DNA of 7,710 nucleotides. It comes from Acidobacteriaceae bacterium. Its GTDB lineage: Bacteria; Acidobacteriota; Terriglobia; Terriglobales; Acidobacteriaceae. The stretch covers positions 2,339-10,048 of the forward strand of contig PLKR01000060.1 in NCBI GenBank assembly GCA_003140655.1, read 5' to 3'. Position 1 is the first letter of the stretch. Every line of letters starts with the position of its first letter. The notes under the pieces are model-generated. The model had not been told where the DNA came from and ran no database searches. It saw only the letters and a program-made list of their open reading frames with translations. This document shows, piece after piece, positions 1 through 5,546 of this stretch. Made by a program: the position numbers and the translations under genes.

Positions 1-396
1 GCCGAGCGCGATCGGAATGGCGCTGAGCCCCCCGAACAAATCGCCGAGCACAGCTGGACCTACGAACGGCACCGCCGGCGCGGAGGCTGTGAGCGCTGCG
101 AGTGCGCTCATGCTCACTTGCATGCGAAGAACGATACGGGAGAACAGAAACACCACACCATAGAATCCAATGATGCCCGCGCACAAGGCGATCACCAGCG
201 GGATGTCCTTACTGAGTGCGGCGCGTGAGGTCGTAACGGTTCCAGCAAAGAGCGCCAGGGGCACGGCGTACTGCAGCACCATCCGATTCAGGGTTGGGGC
301 ATCCTTAGAACCAAAATCGTGTCGCCGCGCCGCCACGAAACCGAGCAGGAACGTGACGACCATTGGCAGGAGTGCGCTCAAAATAATGTCTAGCAC
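1..396 (-). CDS. AEC-family transporter (auxin efflux carrier / malonate permease type), N-terminal part
   Basis: This is an open frame of 132 codons on the minus strand that continues past the left window edge. The protein is strongly hydrophobic. A first membrane segment lies at about residues 4-23 and ends in Ala-Ala-Arg-Arg. A second at about 36-53 carries the typical AEC pattern L-N-R-M-V-L-x-Y-x-x-P-L (N37, P46). Further segments lie at about 66-86 and 98-118, the last with A-P-A-V-P-F-V-G-P. AEC proteins are about 300-residue inner-membrane carriers with ten helices that move organic acids or related solutes, so less than half is present. The substrate cannot be read from this part. 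The start is taken as GTG at 396, because an in-frame stop lies three codons upstream and GGAGA lies 10 nt before it. An ATG at codon 12 is less likely, as it would cut into the first helix. It probably belongs to the chromosome and not to the element, but this is inference. Confidence 0.85.
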   Translation of the reverse strand, partial: MLDIILSALLPMVVTFLLGFVAARRHDFGSKDAPTLNRMVLQYAVPLALFAGTVTTSRAALSKDIPLVIALCAGIIGFYGVVFLFSRIVLRMQVSMSALAALTASAPAVPFVGPAVLGDLFGGLSAIPIALG

Positions 397-425
397 GTCC
401 GGTCACTCTCCGCGGGAGGTTTGCA

Positions 426-440
426 TCGGAGGACCTCCGA
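426..440. promoter_or_regulatory. 15-bp palindrome in the AEC leader, possible operator
   Basis: TCGGAGG-A-CCTCCGA is a palindrome with 7-bp arms and a single central base. It lies about 20-35 nt downstream of the predicted transcription start and 30 nt upstream of the GTG start. Next to it is a weaker inverted repeat, ATCCA (441-445) with TGGAT (454-458). The position fits a repressor operator or an RNA hairpin in the leader. No regulator gene is visible in the window. Confidence 0.4.
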
Positions 441-467
441 ATCCATTCAGGAGTGGATGGAATCCCT

Positions 468-496
468 TTACTAGACCTCGTTGATTCGTTTGTCAA
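468..496 (-). promoter_or_regulatory. Probable sigma70-type promoter of the AEC transporter gene
   Basis: On the minus strand a perfect TTGACA (496-491) is followed after exactly 17 nt by TAGTAA (473-468), a partial match to the -10 consensus. Transcription would begin near 461 and leave a leader of about 65 nt before the GTG start at 396. The leader contains a palindrome. The assignment rests on sequence match and spacing only. Confidence 0.5.
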
Positions 497-953
497 GCTA
501 GTGGACTGGCTCGGATTGACGATCTCTCGGCCAGACATCAAATGCAAAGTGTGAGTGCGTACCGGAGACGATCAAGTGGGACTTTTCCACCGATTTCGCG
601 CGGATGGCAGGCAACCTAGAAGCCATACCTCAGGATTGGTCCCGAGAAACGCGCTTGTGTCCAGCGAACGATCACTGTTTGCCGATTGGCCAGAAACGGG
701 CTTCGAGGAAGTAGGCCCGGATTGATACCGCGACGTCGGCTTGTAGGAGGTGTTTCTTCTCACCAGGTTCGGATCGGGGTTGGATCGTTGGAACACGGGC
801 TCACCGGAAATACGACCGTACACAAATACGGTCATCGCCCGCCCGGAAACCAGGAGTCGACTACCTAAGAGAGCAGGACTAAGGATAGTCCTCGGCCTTC
901 CACCACGCGTCCCCAAGCCATCGCCTCGAATCCCAAGCAAAGGTCTGTTTTGT

Positions 954-975
954 GTTCCAAAGCCGTCCCAAAGCC
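954..975. repeat. Tandem pair of an 11-bp unit, with a third copy at 909-919
   Basis: GTTCCAAAGCC (954-964) is followed directly by GTCCCAAAGCC (965-975), 10 of 11 bases identical. A separate copy, GTCCCCAAGCC, lies at 909-919, and each copy is followed by sequence with a similar CAT/CGA pattern. The unit resembles those at 1110-1142. Function is unknown. Confidence 0.55.
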
Positions 976-1109
976 ATTTTTCGAGGAGACGGCACTTGTC
1001 CACAAGGCTCCAAACGTAATCCCTTGAAAGGCCAAGGAATAACTAACAAAACGGCATTCACTGATCAGAGCAACTCCGTCACCCATGGATCGAGATGGAT
1101 CCGCCAAGC

Positions 1110-1142
1110 GTTTGCCTAGCGTTTGCAATGCGTTAGCCAAGC
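1110..1142. repeat. Three tandem degenerate 11-bp units
   Basis: The units are GTTTGCCTAGC (1110-1120), GTTTGCAATGC (1121-1131) and GTTAGCCAAGC (1132-1142). A related unit, ATCCGCCAAGC, precedes them. The 11-bp period and the GTTxGCCAAGC-like consensus connect them to the repeats at 909-975. On the minus strand they lie in an open frame whose translation has a Leu-Gly-Lys-Arg-Leu-Ala pattern, which may simply reflect the repeat. Confidence 0.55.
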
Positions 1143-1432
1143 GTGTCACCCACTTGGACCCCCAGTGATGCATACTGTGGTCTCGCGCACGCACGGGACT
1201 GCCCCTCAAATGTCTGTAGATCTCTCTCTCTGATACCATCCCCCGCCCAGTTGCGTCCACACCAGGAACACCCTCATGCCGCGATTCTCAGGCCCTATCA
1301 TGGGCGAATATTTAGCGAATCAAACCGAAGGTCATCCCCAGGCAGGAACCCCGCCCAAGTCTCAAGCTTCCCTGAGCATACTGTCCTTTGGAGGCATTTA
1401 GTAGTTGGGCTCGAAACCCACCGGTGACGGGG

Positions 1433-1447
1433 TGACCTGCCCCCCGG
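1433..1447. other. Possible solitary IS3-family-like terminal repeat
   Basis: TGACCTGCCCCCCGG resembles terminal inverted repeats of some IS3-family elements, which often begin TGA and contain a C-rich run. No transposase remnant and no opposite-facing copy are visible in the window, so it may be chance. It can also fold: GGGG (1429-1432) with CCCC and CCGG with CCGG form a short hairpin followed by TTTT, so a weak terminator-like structure is an alternative. Confidence 0.15.
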
Positions 1448-1703
1448 TTTTGAAGATCACATAGGGTGTTTTGATCGGTTTGGAAAATTCTCTACTCTAT
1501 CTGATTCTTCAACCGTTTTCCAGACCTGAGTTCTGATGCGTTCTGATCGATGTTGACCCTTTCTGAACATGGAACTATCACGCTTGTATCACAGCAAGGT
1601 CCAGTAAACGGTCACGCGCTCGTCATGAAGCTTCCGTCGGCGTACCTATCGAACTGCGGTCGCCTCCTCTTTACAGCCACCCACTATTTTTGGCTGCCTT
1701 CGG

Positions 1704-2024
1704 TTACGACAGGACAGGGAGTGCTGATAGTGTGCACATCAATCCGGCGAGACACCCCTCGTCCCATGTATCAGCTGCTGTGCTTGCGGAAATGGTATCT
1801 CTAAGAAACCGGTCGAGGCCCTGCGCTGTGAATTCCGGGCACTCGGCAGGCTCCGTGCTGAATTCGTGCCTGTCCCTCGCATATTCAGCCGCCTCTAGGA
1901 GTACGGTGACTTTCGTGACGCTGGTGCTGAAGATTTTGGTGCACACAAGTTTCAGGGATTTCTGGTGATAGCGTCCAAGAAAGGCGACACGCTGTCTCTT
2001 TTTGAACCGAAAAGCTGAAGGCAA
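1704..2024 (-). CDS. Doubtful 106-aa ORF of unknown function
   Basis: This minus-strand frame begins with TTG at 2024. Its middle part looks more protein-like than its surroundings, with an acidic, helical-looking stretch (residues about 40-75, containing L-L-E-A-A-E-Y-A-R-D). I see no clear ribosome binding site and know no family for it. It ends in a hydrophobic tail. It lies divergently next to the GIY-YIG gene. It may be a decayed gene fragment or a chance frame. An overlapping plus-strand frame (1690-1968) is even less convincing. Confidence 0.2.
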   Translation of the reverse strand: MPSAFRFKKRQRVAFLGRYHQKSLKLVCTKIFSTSVTKVTVLLEAAEYARDRHEFSTEPAECPEFTAQGLDRFLRDTISASTAADTWDEGCLAGLMCTLSALPVLS

Positions 2025-2030
2025 GACACA

Positions 2031-2049
2031 CGGCGGAGGCAGGCCGCCG
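2031..2049 (+). promoter_or_regulatory. GC-rich hairpin just upstream of the GIY-YIG gene
   Basis: CGGCGG (2031-2036) and CCGCCG (2044-2049) form a perfect 6-bp stem with a 7-nt loop, 17 nt before the ATG at 2067. No T-run follows, so it is not a standard terminator. It could hold back translation or be an operator. The start codon of the following gene has no evident Shine-Dalgarno sequence, which makes some form of leader control worth considering. Confidence 0.3.
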
Positions 2050-2066
2050 AAACAATCCTCTTAGCG

Positions 2067-2654
2067 ATGCCCGAAGAAATCACCGTCTCGTTTGCCGGAC
2101 CGTTCTCTTGGCCCGGCACGCCAGATACACCCTGCGTTTACAATGCGGACGAAGCCCGAAAAATTGGAATCTACCTCTGGACTGTCTCACTCCCGGACGG
2201 CCATCTCATCTACTACGTGGGCGAAACCGGACGCAGCTTTGAGATTCGACTGCGCCAACACTACGAGGAACTTGTCAGCGCCCGGTATCACGTGTACTCC
2301 GCCACAGAGTTTGCCCGTGGTGAAAAGATCGCCCTGTGGCCGGGCCGTTGGGATGTGAAAGACCGCAAGTCCGACGATGAGTGCCAAGCGAACTGCCAGC
2401 GCCTATCTGAGTCGATTCGGAAAATGATGCTCGTTCTCCGGTTGTTCCTTGCGCCCACGTCCTGCGATACCCGCACACGTCGTCGGATAGAGGCCGCGAT
2501 AGCACAGCCGCTCTATGCCGTACCGGGCAAAGTTAGAGCATTCCAGGATCGCGGTGTTCGCTACGACCCGCGAATGCCCGGCGAGCAGCCTATCGCCTGC
2601 GTAGTTAACTCTCCCATGCCACTGCTCGGCGTACCAGAGCGGTTTTGGGCCTAG
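2067..2654 (+). CDS. GIY-YIG nuclease-domain protein
   Basis: The 195-residue protein carries the GIY-YIG endonuclease signature. G-I-Y at 34-36 is followed by Y-V-G at 50-52, then Arg56 and Arg61 in the helix after the second strand, His65, and Glu142 in R-R-R-I-E-A-A-I, which fits the metal-binding glutamate of the family. GIY-YIG enzymes cut DNA and include homing enzymes, UvrC, Slx1 and some restriction enzymes. The spacing between motifs, about 75 residues between the arginines and the glutamate, is wider than in the smallest members and includes a Trp-rich insert (about 88-96). About 45 residues follow the catalytic part and belong to no domain I recognise. The start has no good ribosome binding site, only the hairpin at 2031-2049. 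A 50-codon gene follows after 51 nt. A role in defence or element maintenance is possible but is inference. Confidence 0.8.
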   Translation: MPEEITVSFAGPFSWPGTPDTPCVYNADEARKIGIYLWTVSLPDGHLIYYVGETGRSFEIRLRQHYEELVSARYHVYSATEFARGEKIALWPGRWDVKDRKSDDECQANCQRLSESIRKMMLVLRLFLAPTSCDTRTRRRIEAAIAQPLYAVPGKVRAFQDRGVRYDPRMPGEQPIACVVNSPMPLLGVPERFWA

Positions 2655-2705
2655 GATTCGACGGTACTCCGATGCAATAGGGCCGTAAACCTGCCGGAGG
2701 ACTCT

Positions 2706-2858
2706 ATGGCAACTAGACGGAAGAAACCGATAAAACATCTGAAAATAAACGTCCCGGACAGCGGGATCGTAACGAGAGTCTTTTTCGGCAAGAAATTTGT
2801 CACCATCAAAGTTGGCATACCGTATCGCCGACTAGACCCACATTTGCCTACGAAATAG
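2706..2858 (+). CDS. Small basic protein, 50 aa, unknown function
   Basis: ATG at 2706 is preceded by a full GGAGG (2696-2700) with 5 nt spacing, the strongest ribosome binding site in the window, and the frame is closed by TAG. The protein starts M-A-T-R-R-K-K-P-I-K, is rich in Lys and Arg, and its middle (V-F-F-G-K-K-F-V-T-I-K-V-G-I) looks like two short beta strands. It lies 51 nt behind the GIY-YIG gene in the same direction, so the two may share a transcript. I know no family for it. Its charge and size would fit a nucleic-acid-binding accessory, but this is only a guess. Confidence 0.55.
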   Translation: MATRRKKPIKHLKINVPDSGIVTRVFFGKKFVTIKVGIPYRRLDPHLPTK

Positions 2859-3035
2859 ACCAACGCACTTTTCAGACGCTATCCCCGGTGACGCTCGTCA
2901 GCGATGACCAGATCGATAGGTTTCACTTTTTCCTTTTGCTCGGTCCGGCCATCCCTCGATTGATTACCCGCCAAACTTTCGGGCCATATCGTCCGACAGC
3001 CGCAGGCAGGTAGAATCCGTTTAGCATCCAGAGCG

Positions 3036-3054
3036 AGTCGGACATGCTCCGACT
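3036..3054. promoter_or_regulatory. Perfect 7-bp inverted repeat upstream of the 81-aa gene
   Basis: AGTCGGA (3036-3042) and TCCGACT (3048-3054) flank a 5-nt loop. A -10-like TAGAAT lies at 3011-3016, but no good -35 stands at the right distance. With the 81-aa gene starting at 3137, this could be an operator or leader hairpin for the 3137-3679 operon. No T-run follows it. The 278-nt gap between 2858 and 3137 holds nothing else I can support. Confidence 0.3.
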
Positions 3055-3136
3055 TCCCAACCGAACGCAAAGCGTCACGGTGGTCACAGCCTACACAGGC
3101 TGGATGCGGCGACGAAGATCGCAAAAGGAACCAATC

Positions 3137-3382
3137 ATGTGTTTAGCAACCAAGAGGCAGATCGGCTACGCCGTGATGCTGCTCCACCAGGCCGGGTACA
3201 CCACGGAGCGCATGGACAGCGCAGCCTTCGCAGAACTGGGAGCTACGATGCGTGAACGAAGCGGCACGGTAGACAATTGGCTCAAGGGCCTGAGTGCCGC
3301 CAAGTCGTCCCGCCTGATTCAAAGACTGAAGTGGGAGTGCTGCCTGAACAGGAAGGTTCAGCGGCTAAAGGAGCCTGAATAG
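3137..3382 (+). CDS. Small conserved-looking protein, 81 aa (K-Q...Y...LL..AG type)
   Basis: The chosen start, ATG at 3137, has AAGGAA 8 nt or so upstream. The frame is open further up to 3044, but that part (Arg-rich, no ribosome binding site) does not look coding. The protein begins M-C-L-A-T-K-R-Q-I-G-Y-A, has a helix with M-L-L-H-Q-A-G-Y, a middle G-A-T-M-R-E-R-S-G-T-V and an end W-L-K-G-L-S-A-A-K-S-S-R-L-I. This pattern, T-x-x-Q-x-x-Y then a leucine-rich helix and a final L-S-x-x-x-x-S-x-L-I, is one I associate with short uncharacterised proteins of plasmids and integrative elements. The biochemical role is unknown. The stop codon TAG directly touches the start of the next gene, so the two are almost certainly co-translated. 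Confidence 0.65.
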   Translation: MCLATKRQIGYAVMLLHQAGYTTERMDSAAFAELGATMRERSGTVDNWLKGLSAAKSSRLIQRLKWECCLNRKVQRLKEPE

Positions 3383-3679
3383 ATGAATACCCTAACCACG
3401 GCTCCGCTGATCGCCGAGCCTGAACTGGGTGAATTGCGATGCCCCAACGGGCACAACTCCGCTATCCCGCCGAGTTGTCCTGTGCTGATGTTCGTGGCCT
3501 GTGGGCATTACGCCACGGAAGCCACCTGGAACGAGTTCTGCATCGCGTGTGGCGTCCGCCATGCACCGCTGGCGATCTACTGGCGCACGTATCGCATGGA
3601 TGGCCATGGAGTGAAGAGACCGAAGCACCACTGCGGATATTGCGGGGCGAAGATGGTCAGTGGCAGGGCATCCCGATGA
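3383..3679 (+). CDS. Zinc-ribbon-like protein, 98 aa
   Basis: ATG at 3383 follows the preceding stop without a gap. AAAGGAG (3367-3373) inside the upstream gene lies 9 nt before it. The protein has cysteines and histidines in pairs that suggest metal binding: C-P-N-G-H near residue 20, C-G-H near 40, C-I-A-C-G near 53 and H-C-G-Y-C-G-A-K near 84. The two C-x2-C pairs, about 30 residues apart, could hold one zinc ion, and the N-terminal C-x-x-x-H with C-G-H could hold a second. No catalytic domain is visible. It may be a DNA- or RNA-binding accessory of the 81-aa partner. A longer frame in another phase (3439-4056) overlaps it but lacks these features. Confidence 0.6.
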   Translation: MNTLTTAPLIAEPELGELRCPNGHNSAIPPSCPVLMFVACGHYATEATWNEFCIACGVRHAPLAIYWRTYRMDGHGVKRPKHHCGYCGAKMVSGRASR

Positions 3680-3690
3680 GAACTACTTCT

Positions 3691-3813
3691 TCAGTAATTT
3701 GGGCGATATGCGCTAACGCCCCACAGCGGAGCCGGAACGAGTTCAGGCATCAATCGGTAGCTCTTCGACTTCTCTGTCGCGGACTTGGTTGCTTTCTTCC
3801 GCTTCGTCTTCAT
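3691..3813 (-). CDS. 40-aa ORF, possible truncated N-terminus of an HNH endonuclease-like protein
   Basis: The frame begins with ATG at 3813, 26 nt behind the stop of the SEC-C gene and in the same direction, with GAGG about 7 nt upstream. It opens with M-K-T-K-R-K-K-A-T-K, a basic stretch, followed by L-V-P-A-P-L-W-G-V-S-A-Y-R and a stop soon after. The P-x-P-L-W-G-x-S-A-Y-R segment reminds me of the start of some HNH-nuclease proteins, which continue with W-x-x-I-R and a C-x2-C. Nothing of that follows here in any minus frame, as the DNA turns into the opposite-strand zinc-ribbon gene. It may be a broken gene, a real small protein or chance. Confidence 0.35.
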   Translation of the reverse strand: MKTKRKKATKSATEKSKSYRLMPELVPAPLWGVSAYRPNY

Positions 3814-3839
3814 TGTTCGCCTCGACGGACTTCGCTCCG

Positions 3840-5285
3840 TCACTTATCACCCATCACTCCGTTGACTGTCTTGCCGCTTTCAATTGGCTGGCAAATCGCA
3901 TGGGCATCCACGCGGGAAAATCCGATTGATTCTAGGAAGTCGTGCAGTGGACTCGATACTTGCACGCGGTCTTTGTCCTTCGTCGAAAACTTGTGCTCAG
4001 TTGGCTGCGCGTCCCGCGTGACCGTCACATCCGTGCGGTTGACAATAAAGTCGTAGCGAACTTTCGGACGGGGCGGGATAACTGGTACAGGCCGGTCAGC
4101 ATCATCGAGGGCAAATTTCGCCGGGATGTTCCCATAAAACCCCGCTGCCTTGTGAACACTCCATAATGCGTCGAGGTTGGCTGGCGGCTGCCCCGGCAAG
4201 ACTGAGAACAGATGCTTCTGTGGGTCGAGGTCATCCGGCGCGTAGTGATGAGGATGATTGCTTAAAACAATCATGCTGTACGAGTCAACGCCGTTATGTT
4301 CCTTCTTCGTTCGGTCAAGTATGGTCTGCATCGCACGCGATGGAATCGGCTGCATCACTCCTGATGGAGTGGGGCCATATTGCCGTGAATACAATCTCTC
4401 GGCCCACTTGAACGGCAGATTAGTGTCCAGAAAAATCACGAGCGGGTGCGGACAGTTCTTGGCGACTGCGTCATTGATGAGTTCTCCAAACCGTAAGTCG
4501 GGTTTCTCGACGGCTTTCCCCGGTCTGCCCAACACTCCGGCACGATGTTTGCTTTTAGCCTCGACGGAGAGAAGCTGTCCGGTCGCAACATGCTTGGCGG
4601 TGAACTCCGCGTGACGGTTCCCACCGTCTTTCTCATTCTCGCGTTGCACACTGCAACCCGCTCGTAGACAGGTTGCTTCAGCAAAGAGTTCATGGCGTGC
4701 GCCCTGAAAATGTTCGGGATTCTTCAACCGTTGCACGAGCGCATCGTCCAGTTCCGCGTTGTTGTCCACTATGTACAAATCGTAGGCGAAGCAGGCGTAG
4801 GCGGCCAGCGCCCCACTGAACGGGGCGACACGAGAACCGTCCGGCTGTGGCGGTTGAGCGTTCATATAGACCGCACCCTGTGTTCGCCATTGCGTGACCG
4901 GATGCCGTTCAGCCAACGGCTTCGCCAGTTCTGCCTTGCACCAGTCATCTCCGAAGACCATCGGCACATAGTCGCGCAGGAAGTCAGTAAGGAATTTCCA
5001 ATCGCCGTGGTAAATCCTGTTCTTGACCGCAACCATTCGCTTGCCGAACGCTGGAACGGCGACTTGCGGTTGAACCTCTCCGTATCGTTTTTTGTATTCG
5101 CGTTCTCGTCGTTGGCGCTCTTGAAACATCTTCGCGGCTTTCAAGAACACGGCCTTTGGTGGTGGTCGCTCAGTCATTTCTTCGATTGGTATCGCTGTGT
5201 GTTTTCCTAAGCAGCACTTCTTGAACTTCAACCCACTCCCGCACGGGCATGGGTCATTGCGGCCAACTTTCAGTATCTTTGTCAC
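3840..5285 (-). CDS. SEC-C motif protein with PD-(D/E)xK-like nuclease core, 481 aa
   Basis: The N-terminus carries a clear SEC-C zinc motif, G-R-N-D-P-C-P-C-G-S-G-x-K-F-K-K-C-C at residues 8-25 (C13, C15, C24, C25). This motif is known from SecA and many unrelated proteins. A charged helix (about 47-70, Q-E-R-Q-R-R-E-R-E) follows. The central part looks like a restriction-type fold: Glu199 in a helix (R-H-E-L-F-A-E), Glu227 in H-A-E-F, and Glu242-x-Lys244 in V-E-A-K-S-K, as in the E...D/E-xK arrangement of PD-(D/E)xK enzymes. The strand P-L-V-I-F-L-D-T (281-288) and M-I-V-L-S-N (338-343) would extend the core. The C-terminal 150 residues are unassigned. GTG at 5285 overlaps the stop of the 66-aa gene by 4 nt (GTGA), and GGAAG lies 8 nt upstream, so the pair is coupled. 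A DNA-cutting defence enzyme is the best guess. The nuclease assignment is by eye and unproven. Confidence 0.7.
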   Translation of the reverse strand: MTKILKVGRNDPCPCGSGLKFKKCCLGKHTAIPIEEMTERPPPKAVFLKAAKMFQERQRREREYKKRYGEVQPQVAVPAFGKRMVAVKNRIYHGDWKFLTDFLRDYVPMVFGDDWCKAELAKPLAERHPVTQWRTQGAVYMNAQPPQPDGSRVAPFSGALAAYACFAYDLYIVDNNAELDDALVQRLKNPEHFQGARHELFAEATCLRAGCSVQRENEKDGGNRHAEFTAKHVATGQLLSVEAKSKHRAGVLGRPGKAVEKPDLRFGELINDAVAKNCPHPLVIFLDTNLPFKWAERLYSRQYGPTPSGVMQPIPSRAMQTILDRTKKEHNGVDSYSMIVLSNHPHHYAPDDLDPQKHLFSVLPGQPPANLDALWSVHKAAGFYGNIPAKFALDDADRPVPVIPPRPKVRYDFIVNRTDVTVTRDAQPTEHKFSTKDKDRVQVSSPLHDFLESIGFSRVDAHAICQPIESGKTVNGVMGDK

Positions 5286-5482
5286 CGTTCACTTCCCATC
5301 TTGCAGGGCCAGCGTTCGTCAATTGCCTTCATAATTTCTTCAGCCCAGTGAACTGCGTCCGCGATTGCCGTGACCGTCGCGGGTACCCGCTTACCGCCGT
5401 CGTATTGCGCCAGTTTCCGAGCGGCTAGGATACTCGCAGCAATCAACAACACCCGCTTGCGGCCTTCTTCCATCTGCAGCAT
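5282..5482 (-). CDS. Small helical protein, 66 aa, coupled to the SEC-C gene
   Basis: The protein is mostly helical, with an R-V-L-L-I-A-A-S-I-L-A-A-R-K-L helix and a second part containing D-G-G-K-R-V-P-A-T and A-V-H-W-A-E-E-I-M-K. It resembles short uncharacterised proteins of mobile elements, but I know no function. Its stop overlaps the start of the SEC-C/nuclease-like gene by 4 nt, which is strong evidence for joint expression and perhaps for fixed stoichiometry. The start may be ATG at 5482 or the ATG three codons later at 5473. The first has AAAGG about 10 nt upstream, the second has GGA at 8 nt. An antitoxin-like or regulatory partner role is possible but unsupported by any motif. Confidence 0.65.
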   Translation of the reverse strand: MLQMEEGRKRVLLIAASILAARKLAQYDGGKRVPATVTAIADAVHWAEEIMKAIDERWPCKMGSER

Positions 5483-5546
5483 CCTACGCCTTTCGCCTTT
5501 GATTCGCTATCGAATTATGCTACCCTTTCGGTAGAGGATTCTCGCT
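5483..5546. promoter_or_regulatory. Divergent promoter region with inverted repeat
   Basis: This 64-nt gap separates two divergently transcribed operons. On the minus strand CATAAT (5520-5515) is a good -10 for the 66-aa/SEC-C operon. On the plus strand TATGCT (5516-5521), overlapping it, could serve the 155-aa gene. No convincing -35 stands at 17 nt for either. An inverted repeat CTACC (5520-5524) / GGTAG (5530-5534) with a 5-nt loop lies beside both -10 elements. A regulator bound here could control both directions at once. AGAGGA (5533-5538) is the ribosome binding site of the plus-strand gene. Confidence 0.35.

Larger units (their letters stand above)
497..2066. other. About 1.5 kb without a convincing gene
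   Basis: No reading frame in this stretch combines a ribosome binding site, a recognisable family and even codon use. The longest is a 143-codon minus frame (1003-572, GTG start), which has mixed codon use and matches nothing I know. What can be seen is a set of degenerate 11-bp repeats between about 909 and 1142, a 7-bp hairpin at 875-892 (AGGACTA/TAGTCCT with a 4-nt loop), and a solitary sequence at 1433-1447 that resembles an insertion-sequence end. The stretch could be decayed genes, an intergenic repeat region, or hold small RNAs. The left boundary of the element on the right may lie here, but no repeat of the right attachment core was found. Confidence 0.5.

Noticed and set aside
572..1003. 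A 143-codon minus frame with GTG start
   Set aside because: Codon use is uneven, there is no clear ribosome binding site or recognisable domain, and part of it is made of the 11-bp repeats.
865..1260. A 131-codon minus frame with a Leu-Gly-Lys-Arg-Leu-Ala pattern
   Set aside because: The pattern comes from the 11-bp tandem units. It overlaps the other dubious frames and no family is recognisable.
1365..1378. CAAGCTTCCCTGAGC, similar to the tRNA anticodon core GCTTCCCAAGC, as a left attachment site
   Set aside because: It lies on the wrong strand for a direct repeat with 7689-7710, breaks after seven bases and has no tRNA context.
1410..1424. A T-arm-like sequence (GGG-CTCGAAA-CCC) that could be the missing tRNA 3' half at the left end of the element
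   Set aside because: The loop is shifted by one base against a real antisense T arm, and no acceptor or anticodon sequence stands at the proper distance.
2879..3124. An 81-codon minus frame with several cysteines between the GIY-YIG and 81-aa genes
   Set aside because: There is no ribosome binding site, no regular cysteine spacing and no recognisable family. The hairpin at 3036-3054 runs through it.
3439..4056. A 205-codon plus frame
   Set aside because: It overlaps the zinc-ribbon gene and the C-terminal end of the SEC-C gene in other phases. Its sequence is Arg/Leu/Ser-rich with no domain, so it is a shadow.
4692..5210. A 172-codon plus frame opposite the SEC-C gene
   Set aside because: It is antisense to the SEC-C/nuclease-like gene, whose motifs are clear on the minus strand.
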